In this document: positions 17,748 to 26,213 of the stretch, piece by piece
How positions within the stretch are numbered: position 1 is the first letter of the stretch
Layout of the letters: the number at the start of each line of letters is the position of its first letter
NCBI GenBank assembly: GCA_028866715.1
Contig: JAGWHO010000004.1
Location: 1-64,000 of the forward strand
Direction of reading: 5' to 3'
DNA: 64,000 nucleotides
Source of the DNA: Microcaldota archaeon
Lineage (GTDB): Archaea > Micrarchaeota > Micrarchaeia > Micrarchaeales > Micrarchaeaceae
Translations under genes and position numbers: made by a program
The notes under the pieces: generated by a model
The model's database searches: none
What the model was told of the DNA's origin: nothing
The model's input: only the letters and a program-made list of their open reading frames with translations

Positions 17748-18713
17748 ATGATGACGAACATGGTAGGTGCCCTGAACAATGCGCTGGAGCTCCTCCTAAA
17801 AGAGAACGAGAACGTTGTTCTTCTCGGAGAGGACATAGGAAAAGACGGCGGCGTCTTCAGGGTCACTGACGGCTTGCAGAACAGGTTCGGCGAGAAGAGA
17901 GTAATGGACACGCCGCTTGCCGAATCTGTCATAATCGGATCTGCAGTAGGAATGGCCATGGCCGGACTCAGGCCAATAGCGGAGATACAGTTCGCAGGAT
18001 TCATGTACCTGGCATTTGACCAGCTGGTAAACCATGCAGCAAGGTACAGGAGCAGGTCGAGAGGCAGGTTTACTGTGCCGATGGTGGTAAGAACTCCGGT
18101 AAGCGGAGGGGTAAGGACGCTTGAGCACCACTCAGACAATCCCGAAGCATTCTATGCGCACATCGGCGGCCTGGTTGTTGTCGAGCCGTCGAACCCGTAT
18201 GACGCAAAGGGTCTGCTGATTGCGGCATCGCACATGAATGATCCTGTCGTCTTCCTTGAACCCACTAAGCTTTACAGGCTGTTTAAACAAGAGGTGCCTG
18301 AAGAGATGTACGAGGTGCCCATAGGCAAGGCAAACCTCATACAGGAGGGCAGCGACCTTTCGATAATAACATATGGCACGATGGTGCCGATAGTGAAGGA
18401 TGTTGTTGGAAAGAGGAAGCTGTCGGCAGACGTGATAGATCTCAGAACGATAAACCCGATAGACGAGAGCGCTATAATAAAGAGCGCGAAGAAGACCGGA
18501 AGGGTAGTCATAGCGCACGAGGCGTCGCTCAGCTTCGGGGTCGGGGCGGAGATTGCGGCGAGAATCGCCGAGAAGGCGATATTCGAGCTGTCAGCGCCGG
18601 TAGTCAGGGTGGGGTCCGACAGCTTCCCGTATCCATTCCCAGGCTACGAAAATTATTACATACCGAACGCAAAGAAGATATCTGCAGCGATAGACGAGGT
18701 AATGAACGCATGA
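17748..18713 (+). CDS. pdhB: Pyruvate (2-oxoacid) dehydrogenase E1 component, beta subunit
   Basis: E1 beta completes the ThDP site of the alpha2beta2 E1 enzyme. The protein (321 residues) shows VVLLGEDIGKDGGVF, DTPLAES, the conserved EIQFAGFMY and the late EASLSFGVGAEIA and FPYPF segments. GTGAT four bases before ATG 17748 acts as ribosome site; GTG at 17739, overlapping the alpha-subunit stop, is an alternative. Its own stop overlaps the E2 start (ATGA). Confidence 0.92.
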   Translation: MMTNMVGALNNALELLLKENENVVLLGEDIGKDGGVFRVTDGLQNRFGEKRVMDTPLAESVIIGSAVGMAMAGLRPIAEIQFAGFMYLAFDQLVNHAARYRSRSRGRFTVPMVVRTPVSGGVRTLEHHSDNPEAFYAHIGGLVVVEPSNPYDAKGLLIAASHMNDPVVFLEPTKLYRLFKQEVPEEMYEVPIGKANLIQEGSDLSIITYGTMVPIVKDVVGKRKLSADVIDLRTINPIDESAIIKSAKKTGRVVIAHEASLSFGVGAEIAARIAEKAIFELSAPVVRVGSDSFPYPFPGYENYYIPNAKKISAAIDEVMNA

Positions 18714-19924
18714 AGGAGATAAAGTTCGTCGATGTCGGAGAGGGCATAACTGAAGGCCACATCCAGAAATGGTTAGTGAAGGATGGCGACACGGTAAAGG
18801 AAGACCAGTCGATTGTGCAGGTAGAGACTGACAAGGCTGTTGTCAACGTTCCCGCTCCTATAGACGGGATAGTGAAGATCGCTGCTCCGGAAGGCTCGAC
18901 AGTTTATGTTGGAGGTATGGTTGCTTACATAGGCACAGCAGACGAGCTTGCGAAGGCCGAGAAGCCTCAGGCAAAGGCAGCTGCAAAACCCGCAGCAGAG
19001 GCCCCGAAGGCAACAGCGAAGGCAGAGCCTAAAGAGATACTCGCCGCGCCTTCGATTAGAAAGCTTGCAAGAGACCTTGGCGTAGACCTGAAAACAGTGA
19101 CAGGCACAGGGCCTGCAGGACGGATACTTGAAAACGACATAAGGAACATAGCGCATGAGGTATCGATACAATCAAGGCCTGTGCCGAAATTCTCAGAGGT
19201 TCTTGAAGAGAGACACCAAGAGCAGATAGAGAGGGTGCCTATGTCCGTGACTAGGAAGACGATAGCCAAGAACATGGAGGCTTCGTGGACAATACCGAGG
19301 GCCGTGCACATGGACATAATGGACGCAACTGAACTGTTCAACATAGTCCAGAAGGAAAAACCGAAGGTGCTTCAGCTGGGAGGCAAGCTCACGTATCTGC
19401 CGTTCATTATGAAGGCAGTTGTCGCGGCTCTTAAGGAAGATGGCAACGAGCGATTCAACGCAAGCTTCGACCACGAGAAGTTCGAGATAATAGTAAAGAG
19501 GTATTACAACATAGGCCTTGCTGCAGAAGGGCCTGACGGGCTCAAGGTCGTAGTGGTCAAGGATGTAGACAAGAAGAGCGTTGTCCAGCTTGCGAAGGAG
19601 CTCAAAGAGCTGGGGGACAAGGTCAAGAACCAGACCATAACACTGGAGGAGATGCGCGACAGCACGTTCACGATAACCAATATCGGCAGCCTTGGCGGCG
19701 GATTCCTCTCTGTGCCGATGATAAACTACCCCGAAGTGGCAATTCTCGGGATCCATATGGTAAAAGACGCTGCTGTGGTGAAGGACGGCAAGGTAGTTGC
19801 AGGAAAGATACTGCCGTTCTCGCTCTCGTTCGACCACAGGATAGTCGACGGGGCGGAGGCAGTGCATTTCGGCAACTCGCTGATAAAATATCTCGAGGAC
19901 CCGGAATTCCTGGATATGCTCTGA
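18710..19924 (+). CDS. pdhC: Dihydrolipoamide acyltransferase E2
   Basis: E2 carries the lipoyl arm and transfers the acyl group to CoA. Domains in order: one lipoyl domain (1-76, lipoyl Lys42 in VETDKAVV), an Ala/Lys/Pro-rich linker (about 80-107), the E1/E3-binding domain (APSIRKLARDLGVDLKTVTG, about 111-150), and the catalytic domain ending with FDHRIVDGAEA whose His near residue 376 is catalytic. At 404 residues with a single lipoyl domain it is a compact form. ATG overlaps the E1 beta stop. Confidence 0.93.
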   Translation: MKEIKFVDVGEGITEGHIQKWLVKDGDTVKEDQSIVQVETDKAVVNVPAPIDGIVKIAAPEGSTVYVGGMVAYIGTADELAKAEKPQAKAAAKPAAEAPKATAKAEPKEILAAPSIRKLARDLGVDLKTVTGTGPAGRILENDIRNIAHEVSIQSRPVPKFSEVLEERHQEQIERVPMSVTRKTIAKNMEASWTIPRAVHMDIMDATELFNIVQKEKPKVLQLGGKLTYLPFIMKAVVAALKEDGNERFNASFDHEKFEIIVKRYYNIGLAAEGPDGLKVVVVKDVDKKSVVQLAKELKELGDKVKNQTITLEEMRDSTFTITNIGSLGGGFLSVPMINYPEVAILGIHMVKDAAVVKDGKVVAGKILPFSLSFDHRIVDGAEAVHFGNSLIKYLEDPEFLDML

Positions 19925-19933
19925 TGTGAGCGG

Positions 19934-20425
19934 ATGGCGAACAATCACAACCACAACAAATCCGATAAGGCAAGGGAGCTCATACTCGAGTACCTTGACA
20001 GCGCAAAGCTCATGCAGATATGCACGTCAGCGGACAACAGGCCATGGGTCGCAAACGTCTGGTTCGGCCATGACAACGATCTCAACCTTTATTTCATATC
20101 GAGGAACGACAGAAGACACAGCATCGAGATAAAAAAGAATCCGAACGTCGCAGGCAGCATAGTCAAGCCGCCGTTCGAGGGGCTAGGCCAGAGGGTTCGC
20201 GGGATAACATTTGAGGGCACGGCTGAAGAGGTTCCGAATAATAAGCTCGGCGAAGCCTACATCTGGTACAAGAACAGGTATCCGCAGGTGGAGAAGCAGG
20301 CGACACTAGGAGACATACTTGGCAACTTCACCATGGCAAGGATCTACAAGGTCAGGCCGTCGCTTTACGTGCTGTTCGACGAGGTCAATTTCCCCGAAGA
20401 GCCGAGACAGGAGTTCAGGCCTTAG
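19934..20425 (+). CDS. Pyridoxamine 5'-phosphate oxidase-like flavin-binding protein
   Basis: A 163-residue split-barrel protein of the PNPOx-like FMN-binding superfamily. LMQICTSADNRPWVANVWFG and LYFISRNDRRHSIEIKKNP are the paired strands and the Ser/Arg loop that hold the flavin phosphate. FEGTAEEV is the next strand. The reaction is unknown; members reduce a range of small substrates. GTGAG lies just before the ATG, and it starts 9 bases after E2, so it is probably in the PDH transcript. It overlaps the HAD gene tail to tail. Confidence 0.8.
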   Translation: MANNHNHNKSDKARELILEYLDSAKLMQICTSADNRPWVANVWFGHDNDLNLYFISRNDRRHSIEIKKNPNVAGSIVKPPFEGLGQRVRGITFEGTAEEVPNNKLGEAYIWYKNRYPQVEKQATLGDILGNFTMARIYKVRPSLYVLFDEVNFPEEPRQEFRP

Positions 20426-21062
20426 ACATCATTTCTATTATTTTTAAAAGATCCTTGAAGTCATTGGCTTTCGATACATGGTCTGCTGTTCTGGTCTTTG
20501 AGAAGCCGTGGTACATTATAAACTTCATGCCTGCGGCGCGCGCTGCGAGCTCATCCACCTTGCTGTCTCCTACGTATATGCATTCGTTGGAAGCGACCCT
20601 AAGCCGCTTTGCCGCAACAAGCAGCGGCTCTGGATCCGGCTTGGGTTTCTTGTAGTCCTCAAAGCCGACAAGCGCGTCAAATGAGTCCTTGATATTGGCG
20701 TGTTTGAAAAATTCCCCAATCCACCGCCTTATTCTTCCGGTCACTATCGCGGTCTTGTATTTTTTTGAGAGCCTTTCCAACACGTATTTCACATGCGAAG
20801 GCACGGCCACGAGCTCGCTAGGATAGAGGTCTTCGGCATTGGACACCCACTCTTGCCATATCTCTTTTACCCTCTTCTCCGAACGCTCTCCGGTGAAAAG
20901 CCTTACGGAATCCATCATCGTTATAGTATGCCCCTTTGCGGCGAGCTTCCTTGGTATTTTGCCGTATCCGCTGCGCTCCATCTCGCGCTGGAAGAACACG
21001 ATGTTCGCTTCACGGGTATCAAGGAGCACGCCATCCATATCGAAGATTATCGCCTTTATCAT
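20415..21062 (-). CDS. HAD-superfamily phosphatase (phosphoglycolate phosphatase-like)
   Basis: A 215-residue HAD hydrolase. Motif I is DMDGVLLDT (nucleophile Asp8 and acid Asp10), motif II AIVTGR, motif III Lys in KKPKPDPEPLL, and motif IV GDSKVDELAARAAG. A helical cap lies between motifs I and II, as in beta-phosphoglucomutase and phosphoglycolate phosphatase relatives. The substrate cannot be set. It lies on the opposite strand between E2 and E3 genes, overlapping the flavin-protein gene by 11 bases. Confidence 0.85.
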   Translation of the reverse strand: MIKAIIFDMDGVLLDTREANIVFFQREMERSGYGKIPRKLAAKGHTITMMDSVRLFTGERSEKRVKEIWQEWVSNAEDLYPSELVAVPSHVKYVLERLSKKYKTAIVTGRIRRWIGEFFKHANIKDSFDALVGFEDYKKPKPDPEPLLVAAKRLRVASNECIYVGDSKVDELAARAAGMKFIMYHGFSKTRTADHVSKANDFKDLLKIIEMMSKA

Positions 21063-21128
21063 CGCAACACTACTAATAGGGTTATAATAGTTATCTGCAA
21101 TTAGAGTATTATTCTATTCGGTGCGCCA

Positions 21129-22496
21129 ATGGTAATGGGTTCGCTTCCAGAGCAGGTTGACATCGCAGTGATAGGCGGAGGAGTCGGCGGTTACGTCGCT
21201 GCGATACGGGCAGCAGAGCTCGGTAAGAGCGTCGCGCTTGTCGAGAAAAACAAGCTTGGAGGGCACTGCCTCAACTACGCATGCATACCTTCGAAGACGC
21301 TGATAAAGATATCTGACATATTCTATGAGGCGCAGCACTCGCAGAAATTCGGGATAACGGCAGATGTGAAGCTGGATGCGAAGAAGATGCTCGAATGGAG
21401 AATGAGCGTATCGAAGAAGCTTGAGGACGGGGTGGCATTCCTCTGCAAGTCCAACCAGATAGACGTGTTCAAGGGAACTGCAACTTTCCTTAATTCCAAT
21501 AGCCTACAGCTCACAGACGGCGTAACTCTTGAGTTCAAGAAGGCGATAATAGCGACGGGATCAGAGCCTGCGCCTCTAATCGGTTTCGAGTTCGGGGGCA
21601 GCATAATAGACTACAAGGAGGCGCTGATGCTTGATCACGTGCCTAAATCGATAGTCGTTATAGGCGCGGGTTACGTTGCGGTTGAGATAGGCACGCTTTA
21701 CGCCAAGCTTGGAAGCGCGGTCTCGATAATCGCGAGATCCGATGTGCTCTCGCATTTCGACAGAGACGCGGTTAACTTGGTTAAGAAGAGGATGCAAGCG
21801 CTCGGCGTAAAGATATACACAGGCACGACGCCTTTTTCGCATGACGGCAGCTCCCTTACACTGAGTGACGGAACCAAGATAGATGCCGAATACATAGTGG
21901 TTGCGATAGGCCTCACCCCGTATACCACTGGCCTGGAGCTTGGCAACACAAAGGTAAAAACAGATGATAAGGGCTTCATACAGGTCGACGGCTCGCTGAT
22001 GACCGATGACGAGAGCATATACGCTGTCGGAGACGTGATCGGAGAGCCCATGCTTGCGCATAAGGCGATGAGGCAGGGCGTTGTTGCTGCAGAGGCAGCA
22101 TCAGGCATGAACTCAAGCTACGACAATCTTGTCGTGCCTGCAGTCATCTTCTCGGATCCTGAGATTGCCATTGCAGGCACAGTGGAAGAGAGCGCAAGCA
22201 TAAAGGTCACCAAATTCCCGCTTACCGCGCTAGGAAGGAGCATTGCGCTTGACACGACGGACGGATTCGCCAAGATAGCTTACGACAGTTTCAATGTTGT
22301 CAAGGGCGTAGAGATAGTTTCAGATGAGGCAAACTCGATGATTGCCGAGGCGGCGCTCATGATAGAGATGGGCGCCACGCTTGAAGACGTCGCCGACACG
22401 ATACATCCGCACCCGACATACAGCGAGGCGGTCCAGGAAGCGGCTGAGGCCGCGCTAGGCAGGCCGTTGCACTTCTTCTATGGCAAGAAAAAATAG
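21129..22496 (+). CDS. lpdA: Dihydrolipoamide dehydrogenase E3
   Basis: E3 reoxidises the lipoyl group of E2 with FAD and NAD+. The FAD site is IGGGVGGYVAA (about residues 13-23), the redox disulfide CLNYAC near 46-51 within GGHCLNYACIPSKTL, the NAD site VIGAGYVAVEIG near 176, YAVGDVIGEPMLAH for FAD, and the catalytic HPHPTYSE near residue 426. At 455 residues it is normal length. It is separated from E1/E2 by the opposite-strand HAD gene and has its own promoter region. An alpha/beta hydrolase follows. Confidence 0.93.
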   Translation: MVMGSLPEQVDIAVIGGGVGGYVAAIRAAELGKSVALVEKNKLGGHCLNYACIPSKTLIKISDIFYEAQHSQKFGITADVKLDAKKMLEWRMSVSKKLEDGVAFLCKSNQIDVFKGTATFLNSNSLQLTDGVTLEFKKAIIATGSEPAPLIGFEFGGSIIDYKEALMLDHVPKSIVVIGAGYVAVEIGTLYAKLGSAVSIIARSDVLSHFDRDAVNLVKKRMQALGVKIYTGTTPFSHDGSSLTLSDGTKIDAEYIVVAIGLTPYTTGLELGNTKVKTDDKGFIQVDGSLMTDDESIYAVGDVIGEPMLAHKAMRQGVVAAEAASGMNSSYDNLVVPAVIFSDPEIAIAGTVEESASIKVTKFPLTALGRSIALDTTDGFAKIAYDSFNVVKGVEIVSDEANSMIAEAALMIEMGATLEDVADTIHPHPTYSEAVQEAAEAALGRPLHFFYGKKK

Positions 22497-22503
22497 TGAG
22501 CTT

Positions 22504-23226
22504 ATGGATTACGACACGGATTTTGAGGAGGGCTATCAGCAGATATCGTTTGGGTCTTTGCATTACAGGCACCATCAGGGCGGGAAGAAGAAGCTTATAT
22601 TCCTCCACGGGCTAGGCGGCAACACCAAGGTTTGGACCAGGCTGATGCAGTACATCCCGGGAGAGTTTGACGTCTGGCTTCTAGATCTTCTAGGTCATGG
22701 AGGATCCGACGCGCCTGCGCTTGAGTACACCACGAACATAGAGTTCCAGGCTGTGCGCGAGTTCATATCAACGAAGAACCTTCTGGACAGCTACATAATA
22801 GGCCACTCGTACGGCGCATGGGTGGCAGCGTTCTACGCGTCGCAGCAGTATGCATCCACATGCAAGGGCATAGTGCTCATAGACGCGGCAGGCCTGCAGG
22901 CTGAAGGGCTCGGCGACGAGCGCAAGCGCATAGAAGAGATAAAATCGCTTATGAAGATGAACAACAACCGCGAGCATGTGATAAGAAGCGTGCTTGAGAA
23001 TGTCGGGCAGTTCAGGCTCGGGCCGAAGACGTTGGCAGTAATAAAGGTGCCTGCGCTCATAATCTGGGGGTCTAACGACGACATAACAGAGCCGAAGTAC
23101 GCGGACATGTTCGCTGAGCAGATAAAGAACACGAGCAAGATAATGATAGAGAATGCAGGCCACAGCCCGCATTACACGAATCCTGAGGAAGTGGCGAAGC
23201 TGATAACAGAGTTTGTCAGCAAGTGA
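22504..23226 (+). CDS. Alpha/beta hydrolase
   Basis: The 240-residue protein has the alpha/beta hydrolase triad: nucleophile Ser in IGHSYGAW, Asp in WGSNDDI and His in NAGHSPHYT, with the oxyanion segment FLHGLGGNTKVW. The real substrate is unknown (ester, thioester or C-C bond). The start chosen is ATG 22504 with GTGAG before it; ATG 22480 inside the E3 gene is possible. Since it follows E3 by seven bases it is cotranscribed, so a role near acyl or lipoyl metabolism is conceivable. Confidence 0.82.
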   Translation: MDYDTDFEEGYQQISFGSLHYRHHQGGKKKLIFLHGLGGNTKVWTRLMQYIPGEFDVWLLDLLGHGGSDAPALEYTTNIEFQAVREFISTKNLLDSYIIGHSYGAWVAAFYASQQYASTCKGIVLIDAAGLQAEGLGDERKRIEEIKSLMKMNNNREHVIRSVLENVGQFRLGPKTLAVIKVPALIIWGSNDDITEPKYADMFAEQIKNTSKIMIENAGHSPHYTNPEEVAKLITEFVSK

Positions 23227-23976
23227 TTAGGGCTTCAGCCTTCTGAAGGCAAGCGTGCCGGCTACCACCATCACCACGGCAAATCCCACAAGCACGCTGA
23301 AATCAAGCCAGAGATTGTACGTGTGCAGGTTCAGCAACAGGCCCCTTAGCAGATCAACTGCATAGGACAGAGGGTTCACGCCGACGAACGCCGCAAGCCA
23401 TGACGGCAGGTTGTTGGTGGGGAAGAGCGCTCCGCTCAGGAAGAAAAGCGGGAATACTACGAAGCCGCCGATAAGCCCGAAGCCCTCGGTGCTGTTCATG
23501 AACGAGCCGATTATCAGGCCTATGCTCACTACGCTGATCGCTACTATGAACATCGTGAGGAGCGTCAGCAGCACAGATAGCACGGAGTAATGTATGCCGA
23601 AGAATACGCCTAACGCAAGCAGTATCATCACCTCTATGAATGCGTCGGTCGTGCCACCAAGAGCCTTTCCGAAGAACATGGTGGTCCTGCTTATCGGAGC
23701 CACTAGGACCTCTTTCAGGAAATCTATTCTCTTGTCGAGCACGATGTATGCGCCGAAGAATATGCATGTGAATAGCACAGTCATCACCAGTATGCCCGGG
23801 AATATGAACGTCTGGTAGTTCGCGCCCTGTATGCTAACCGCAGAGCCAAGCCCTGTGCCGAATACCACGAGCCACATAAGGGGATTGAGCAGCGACGAGA
23901 ATATTCTTGACTTCTCTCTCATGAAGACCTTGAGTTCCCTGTACCACATGCCGTAAAGGCCGGTAAGCTCACTCAT
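23227..23976 (-). CDS. ABC-2 type exporter permease (DrrB-like)
   Basis: A 249-residue membrane protein with six predicted transmembrane segments, of the ABC-2/DrrB type. Typical features are the N-terminal WYRELKVFMREKSRIFSSLL segment, FLKEVLVAPISRTTMFFGKALG after the second helix, and FFLSGALFPTNNLPSWL near residue 180. Its start overlaps the end of the ATPase gene by 8 bases, giving a two-gene exporter. The cargo (lipid, drug or glycan) is unknown. It ends one base after the convergent hydrolase. Confidence 0.88.
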   Translation of the reverse strand: MSELTGLYGMWYRELKVFMREKSRIFSSLLNPLMWLVVFGTGLGSAVSIQGANYQTFIFPGILVMTVLFTCIFFGAYIVLDKRIDFLKEVLVAPISRTTMFFGKALGGTTDAFIEVMILLALGVFFGIHYSVLSVLLTLLTMFIVAISVVSIGLIIGSFMNSTEGFGLIGGFVVFPLFFLSGALFPTNNLPSWLAAFVGVNPLSYAVDLLRGLLLNLHTYNLWLDFSVLVGFAVVMVVAGTLAFRRLKP

Positions 23977-24943
23977 TTCTAGACCTCGCCTGTATCATTC
24001 TCTGGCTCCATCCGCCTTCCGCGCTGTTGTCCTCTATGTTCCTGCCAGTGTATTTTATGAACACGTCGTTGAGCGACGGGGATCTCGCCTCTACGGATTC
24101 AACTTTTCCAATCTTCTTAAGCAGTTCCTGCAGGTGCAGGTCCGAGTCCTTCACAGTAAGCCTCAGTATGTCGCCGCTGCGCTCTACCTTCTTTACGTAT
24201 TTGAGCCTTCGTATGGCCGCGGTGTTGGGGCTCTTTATCTTCATTGTGATGATGTCGCCGCCGAGAGATTTCTTCAGGTTTGCAGGAGTGTCTGTGGCGA
24301 TTATGCGTCCTGCGCTTATTATGCCGACACGGTCGCACAGCACATCGGCCTCGTCCATGTAGTGCGTGGTTATTATGACTGAAACCCCTCTCTCTGTCGA
24401 GAGTTTTTTTATGTACTTCCAGAGGTGGTCTCTTGTCTGAGGATCCAATCCGAGCGTAGGTTCGTCAAGGAACAGTATCTTCGGCTGGTGCATCAGCCCT
24501 CTTGCGATCTCAAGCCTTCTTCGCATACCGCCGGAGTATGTGCGCACTATGCTGTTCTGCCTGTCCGTGAGGTCGACCAGCTTGAACGCTTCCTGTATCC
24601 TCTTCTCAAGATCCGCGACCTTGACCCCGTAAAGAAGCGAGTGTATGTAAAGGTTCTCTTTCCCTGTAAGCAGGTCGTCTGAGCTCGGCTCCTGAAACAC
24701 GAATCCTATGGCAGCCCTGACCCTGCTCGGTTCCTTCAATATATCGTGGCCGTCGACATACGCAGTGCCCTTTGTCGGCTTTATCAGAGTTGCCAGCATT
24801 GAAAGGGTCGTGGTCTTGCCCGATCCGTTTGGCCCCAACAGGCCGAAGATCTCGCCCTGCTTTACCTTCAGGCTGATGCCGTTTACCGCCTTGACGTCTC
24901 CGAAGTGTTTGTGAAGTCCATCGATCTCAATGACGTAGCTCAT
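23969..24943 (-). CDS. ABC-2 type exporter ATP-binding protein (DrrA-like)
   Basis: The 324-residue ATPase has Walker A GPNGSGKTTT (near residues 37-46), Q-loop VFQEPSSDDLLTG, signature YSGGMRRRLEIARGL, Walker B ILFLDEPTLGLDPQTR and switch His in TTHYMDEADVLCDR, all matching the DrrA/CcmA-like group. The C-terminal region of about 100 residues is the DUF4162-like regulatory tail. It is the first gene of the pair with the permease, which overlaps it. The promoter lies in the 100-base divergent gap before 25045. Confidence 0.92.
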   Translation of the reverse strand: MSYVIEIDGLHKHFGDVKAVNGISLKVKQGEIFGLLGPNGSGKTTTLSMLATLIKPTKGTAYVDGHDILKEPSRVRAAIGFVFQEPSSDDLLTGKENLYIHSLLYGVKVADLEKRIQEAFKLVDLTDRQNSIVRTYSGGMRRRLEIARGLMHQPKILFLDEPTLGLDPQTRDHLWKYIKKLSTERGVSVIITTHYMDEADVLCDRVGIISAGRIIATDTPANLKKSLGGDIITMKIKSPNTAAIRRLKYVKKVERSGDILRLTVKDSDLHLQELLKKIGKVESVEARSPSLNDVFIKYTGRNIEDNSAEGGWSQRMIQARSRNE

Positions 24944-25044
24944 CTGCGCACCGCTCTCAATGGTGATGCAACTTATTTAATCCAATAGCATCAAATCCGC
25001 GAATGTATTAAAAAGCTAATCCGATTGAGTAGATACTGGTTGCA

Positions 25045-25767
25045 ATGCCTGATTACAAGAACAAGAGAAATTTCGTGCTAACGGTATCGCAGAGCGAGAC
25101 GCCTGAGGTCCAGCTCATAAGGCTCAGGGCTCAGGACGGACAGCCGTACTCGTTCGATCCTGGCATGTTCATAATGATTTCCGGCGTAGATGCAACAGGA
25201 AAGGAGTACATGGCGAAGGCATTCTCCATTGCTTCAGAGCCCGAGGTCAACGAGCTGGAGCTCTTCGTTGTGAAGGAGCACGACGGCCACACCTCGCATT
25301 TCACGCTGACGAAGCCGGGAGACGTTTATGTTGTGGCAGGGCCGAGCGGCCAGTTCAAGTTCGTGGCTTCAGAGGACAAGAAGGTGCTTTACCTTGCAGG
25401 AGGGACCGGCCTTGCTCCGTTCATGTCCATGGTCAGGCACATAAAGAGGATAAACGCTGACACGGACGCCGTCATGCTCTACAGCATAAAGTATCCTACA
25501 GAGATAATCAAGAAAGACGAGCTTAATCAGATCGCCACTCAGATAAACCTCAAGACTTACATAACGGTCACAAGGCCGCAGGAGGGAGACGGCTGGGCAG
25601 GACAGACCGGCCACATAGACGCCGAGATGATAAGGAAATATGCGCCGGATTACATGGAAAGAACTCCTTACATATGCGGGCCGCTGGCTTTCGTGAAGGG
25701 ATGCAAGGACGCGCTGATTGCTCTTGGAGTCCCGGCAGCGAGGATAAAGGCGGATGTCTGGGGTTGA
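25045..25767 (+). CDS. FAD/NAD(P)H oxidoreductase, ferredoxin reductase-like
   Basis: A 240-residue flavoprotein with the ferredoxin-NADP reductase fold. The FAD site is AKAFSIASEP (near residues 57-66), the nucleotide site GGTGLAPFMSM, the NADH-binding Cys in YICGPLAFV, and the end ADVWG resembles flavodoxin/phenol-hydroxylase type reductases. No iron-sulfur domain is attached, so it passes electrons to a separate partner. Its stop is followed at once by a thioredoxin-like gene, a plausible partner. Confidence 0.88.
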   Translation: MPDYKNKRNFVLTVSQSETPEVQLIRLRAQDGQPYSFDPGMFIMISGVDATGKEYMAKAFSIASEPEVNELELFVVKEHDGHTSHFTLTKPGDVYVVAGPSGQFKFVASEDKKVLYLAGGTGLAPFMSMVRHIKRINADTDAVMLYSIKYPTEIIKKDELNQIATQINLKTYITVTRPQEGDGWAGQTGHIDAEMIRKYAPDYMERTPYICGPLAFVKGCKDALIALGVPAARIKADVWG

Positions 25768-25768
25768 C

Positions 25769-26206
25769 ATGCCATACATGGAGATTAATGCAGAGAATCC
25801 CGAAAACGCATACAGGGAGTTCCAGAGGATATTCGCCGAGCACGAGTTGTCCAGGAAACCGATGGTTGCCTATTTCTTTGGCGGCGAGAGCAGCAAAAAT
25901 ATATGGTGCAGCTGGTGCAGGGCCGCAGAGCCGGTATTTGCCAGGTTAGCAGAGAGGTTTTCAGATGCCGTTGATGTCTATGCGGTAGCGGTGGGCAATG
26001 AAGAGAATTGGAAGAATATGGACAGCGGAGGGGCAAGGATAAATCCGTTCTTCGCCAACGCGCCTAATGTGGTTTCGGTCCCTACGCTAGTTGTCGCTGC
26101 AGTTTATCATGGCGCATTTAGGATTGCGGCGCGGGTATCTATACCTGAAGACCCCACAGAGCTGGACCTGGAAAAAATAGTGTCTGCTTTTGTGAAGCTT
26201 GGTTGA
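25769..26206 (+). CDS. Thioredoxin-like protein (TRP14/DUF953 type), WCSWC active site
   Basis: A 145-residue thioredoxin-fold protein. FFGGESSKNIWCSWCRAAEP (about 36-55) places a C-S-W-C redox pair (Cys47, Cys50) in the setting of TRP14/TXNDC17-like proteins, whose motif is WCPDC. The cis-Pro is in VVSVPTLVV. It presumably reduces disulfides in the cytosol. ATG 25769, one base after the reductase stop, is chosen; ATG 25754 would overlap that gene. The tight link suggests the reductase feeds it with electrons (inference). Confidence 0.75.
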   Translation: MPYMEINAENPENAYREFQRIFAEHELSRKPMVAYFFGGESSKNIWCSWCRAAEPVFARLAERFSDAVDVYAVAVGNEENWKNMDSGGARINPFFANAPNVVSVPTLVVAAVYHGAFRIAARVSIPEDPTELDLEKIVSAFVKLG

Positions 26207-26213
26207 AGACGCA

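Noticed and set aside
19193-19954. 253-codon open frame on the minus strand
   Set aside because: Antisense to the E2 catalytic domain; repetitive Leu/Tyr/Val/His composition typical of reverse reading of coding DNA.
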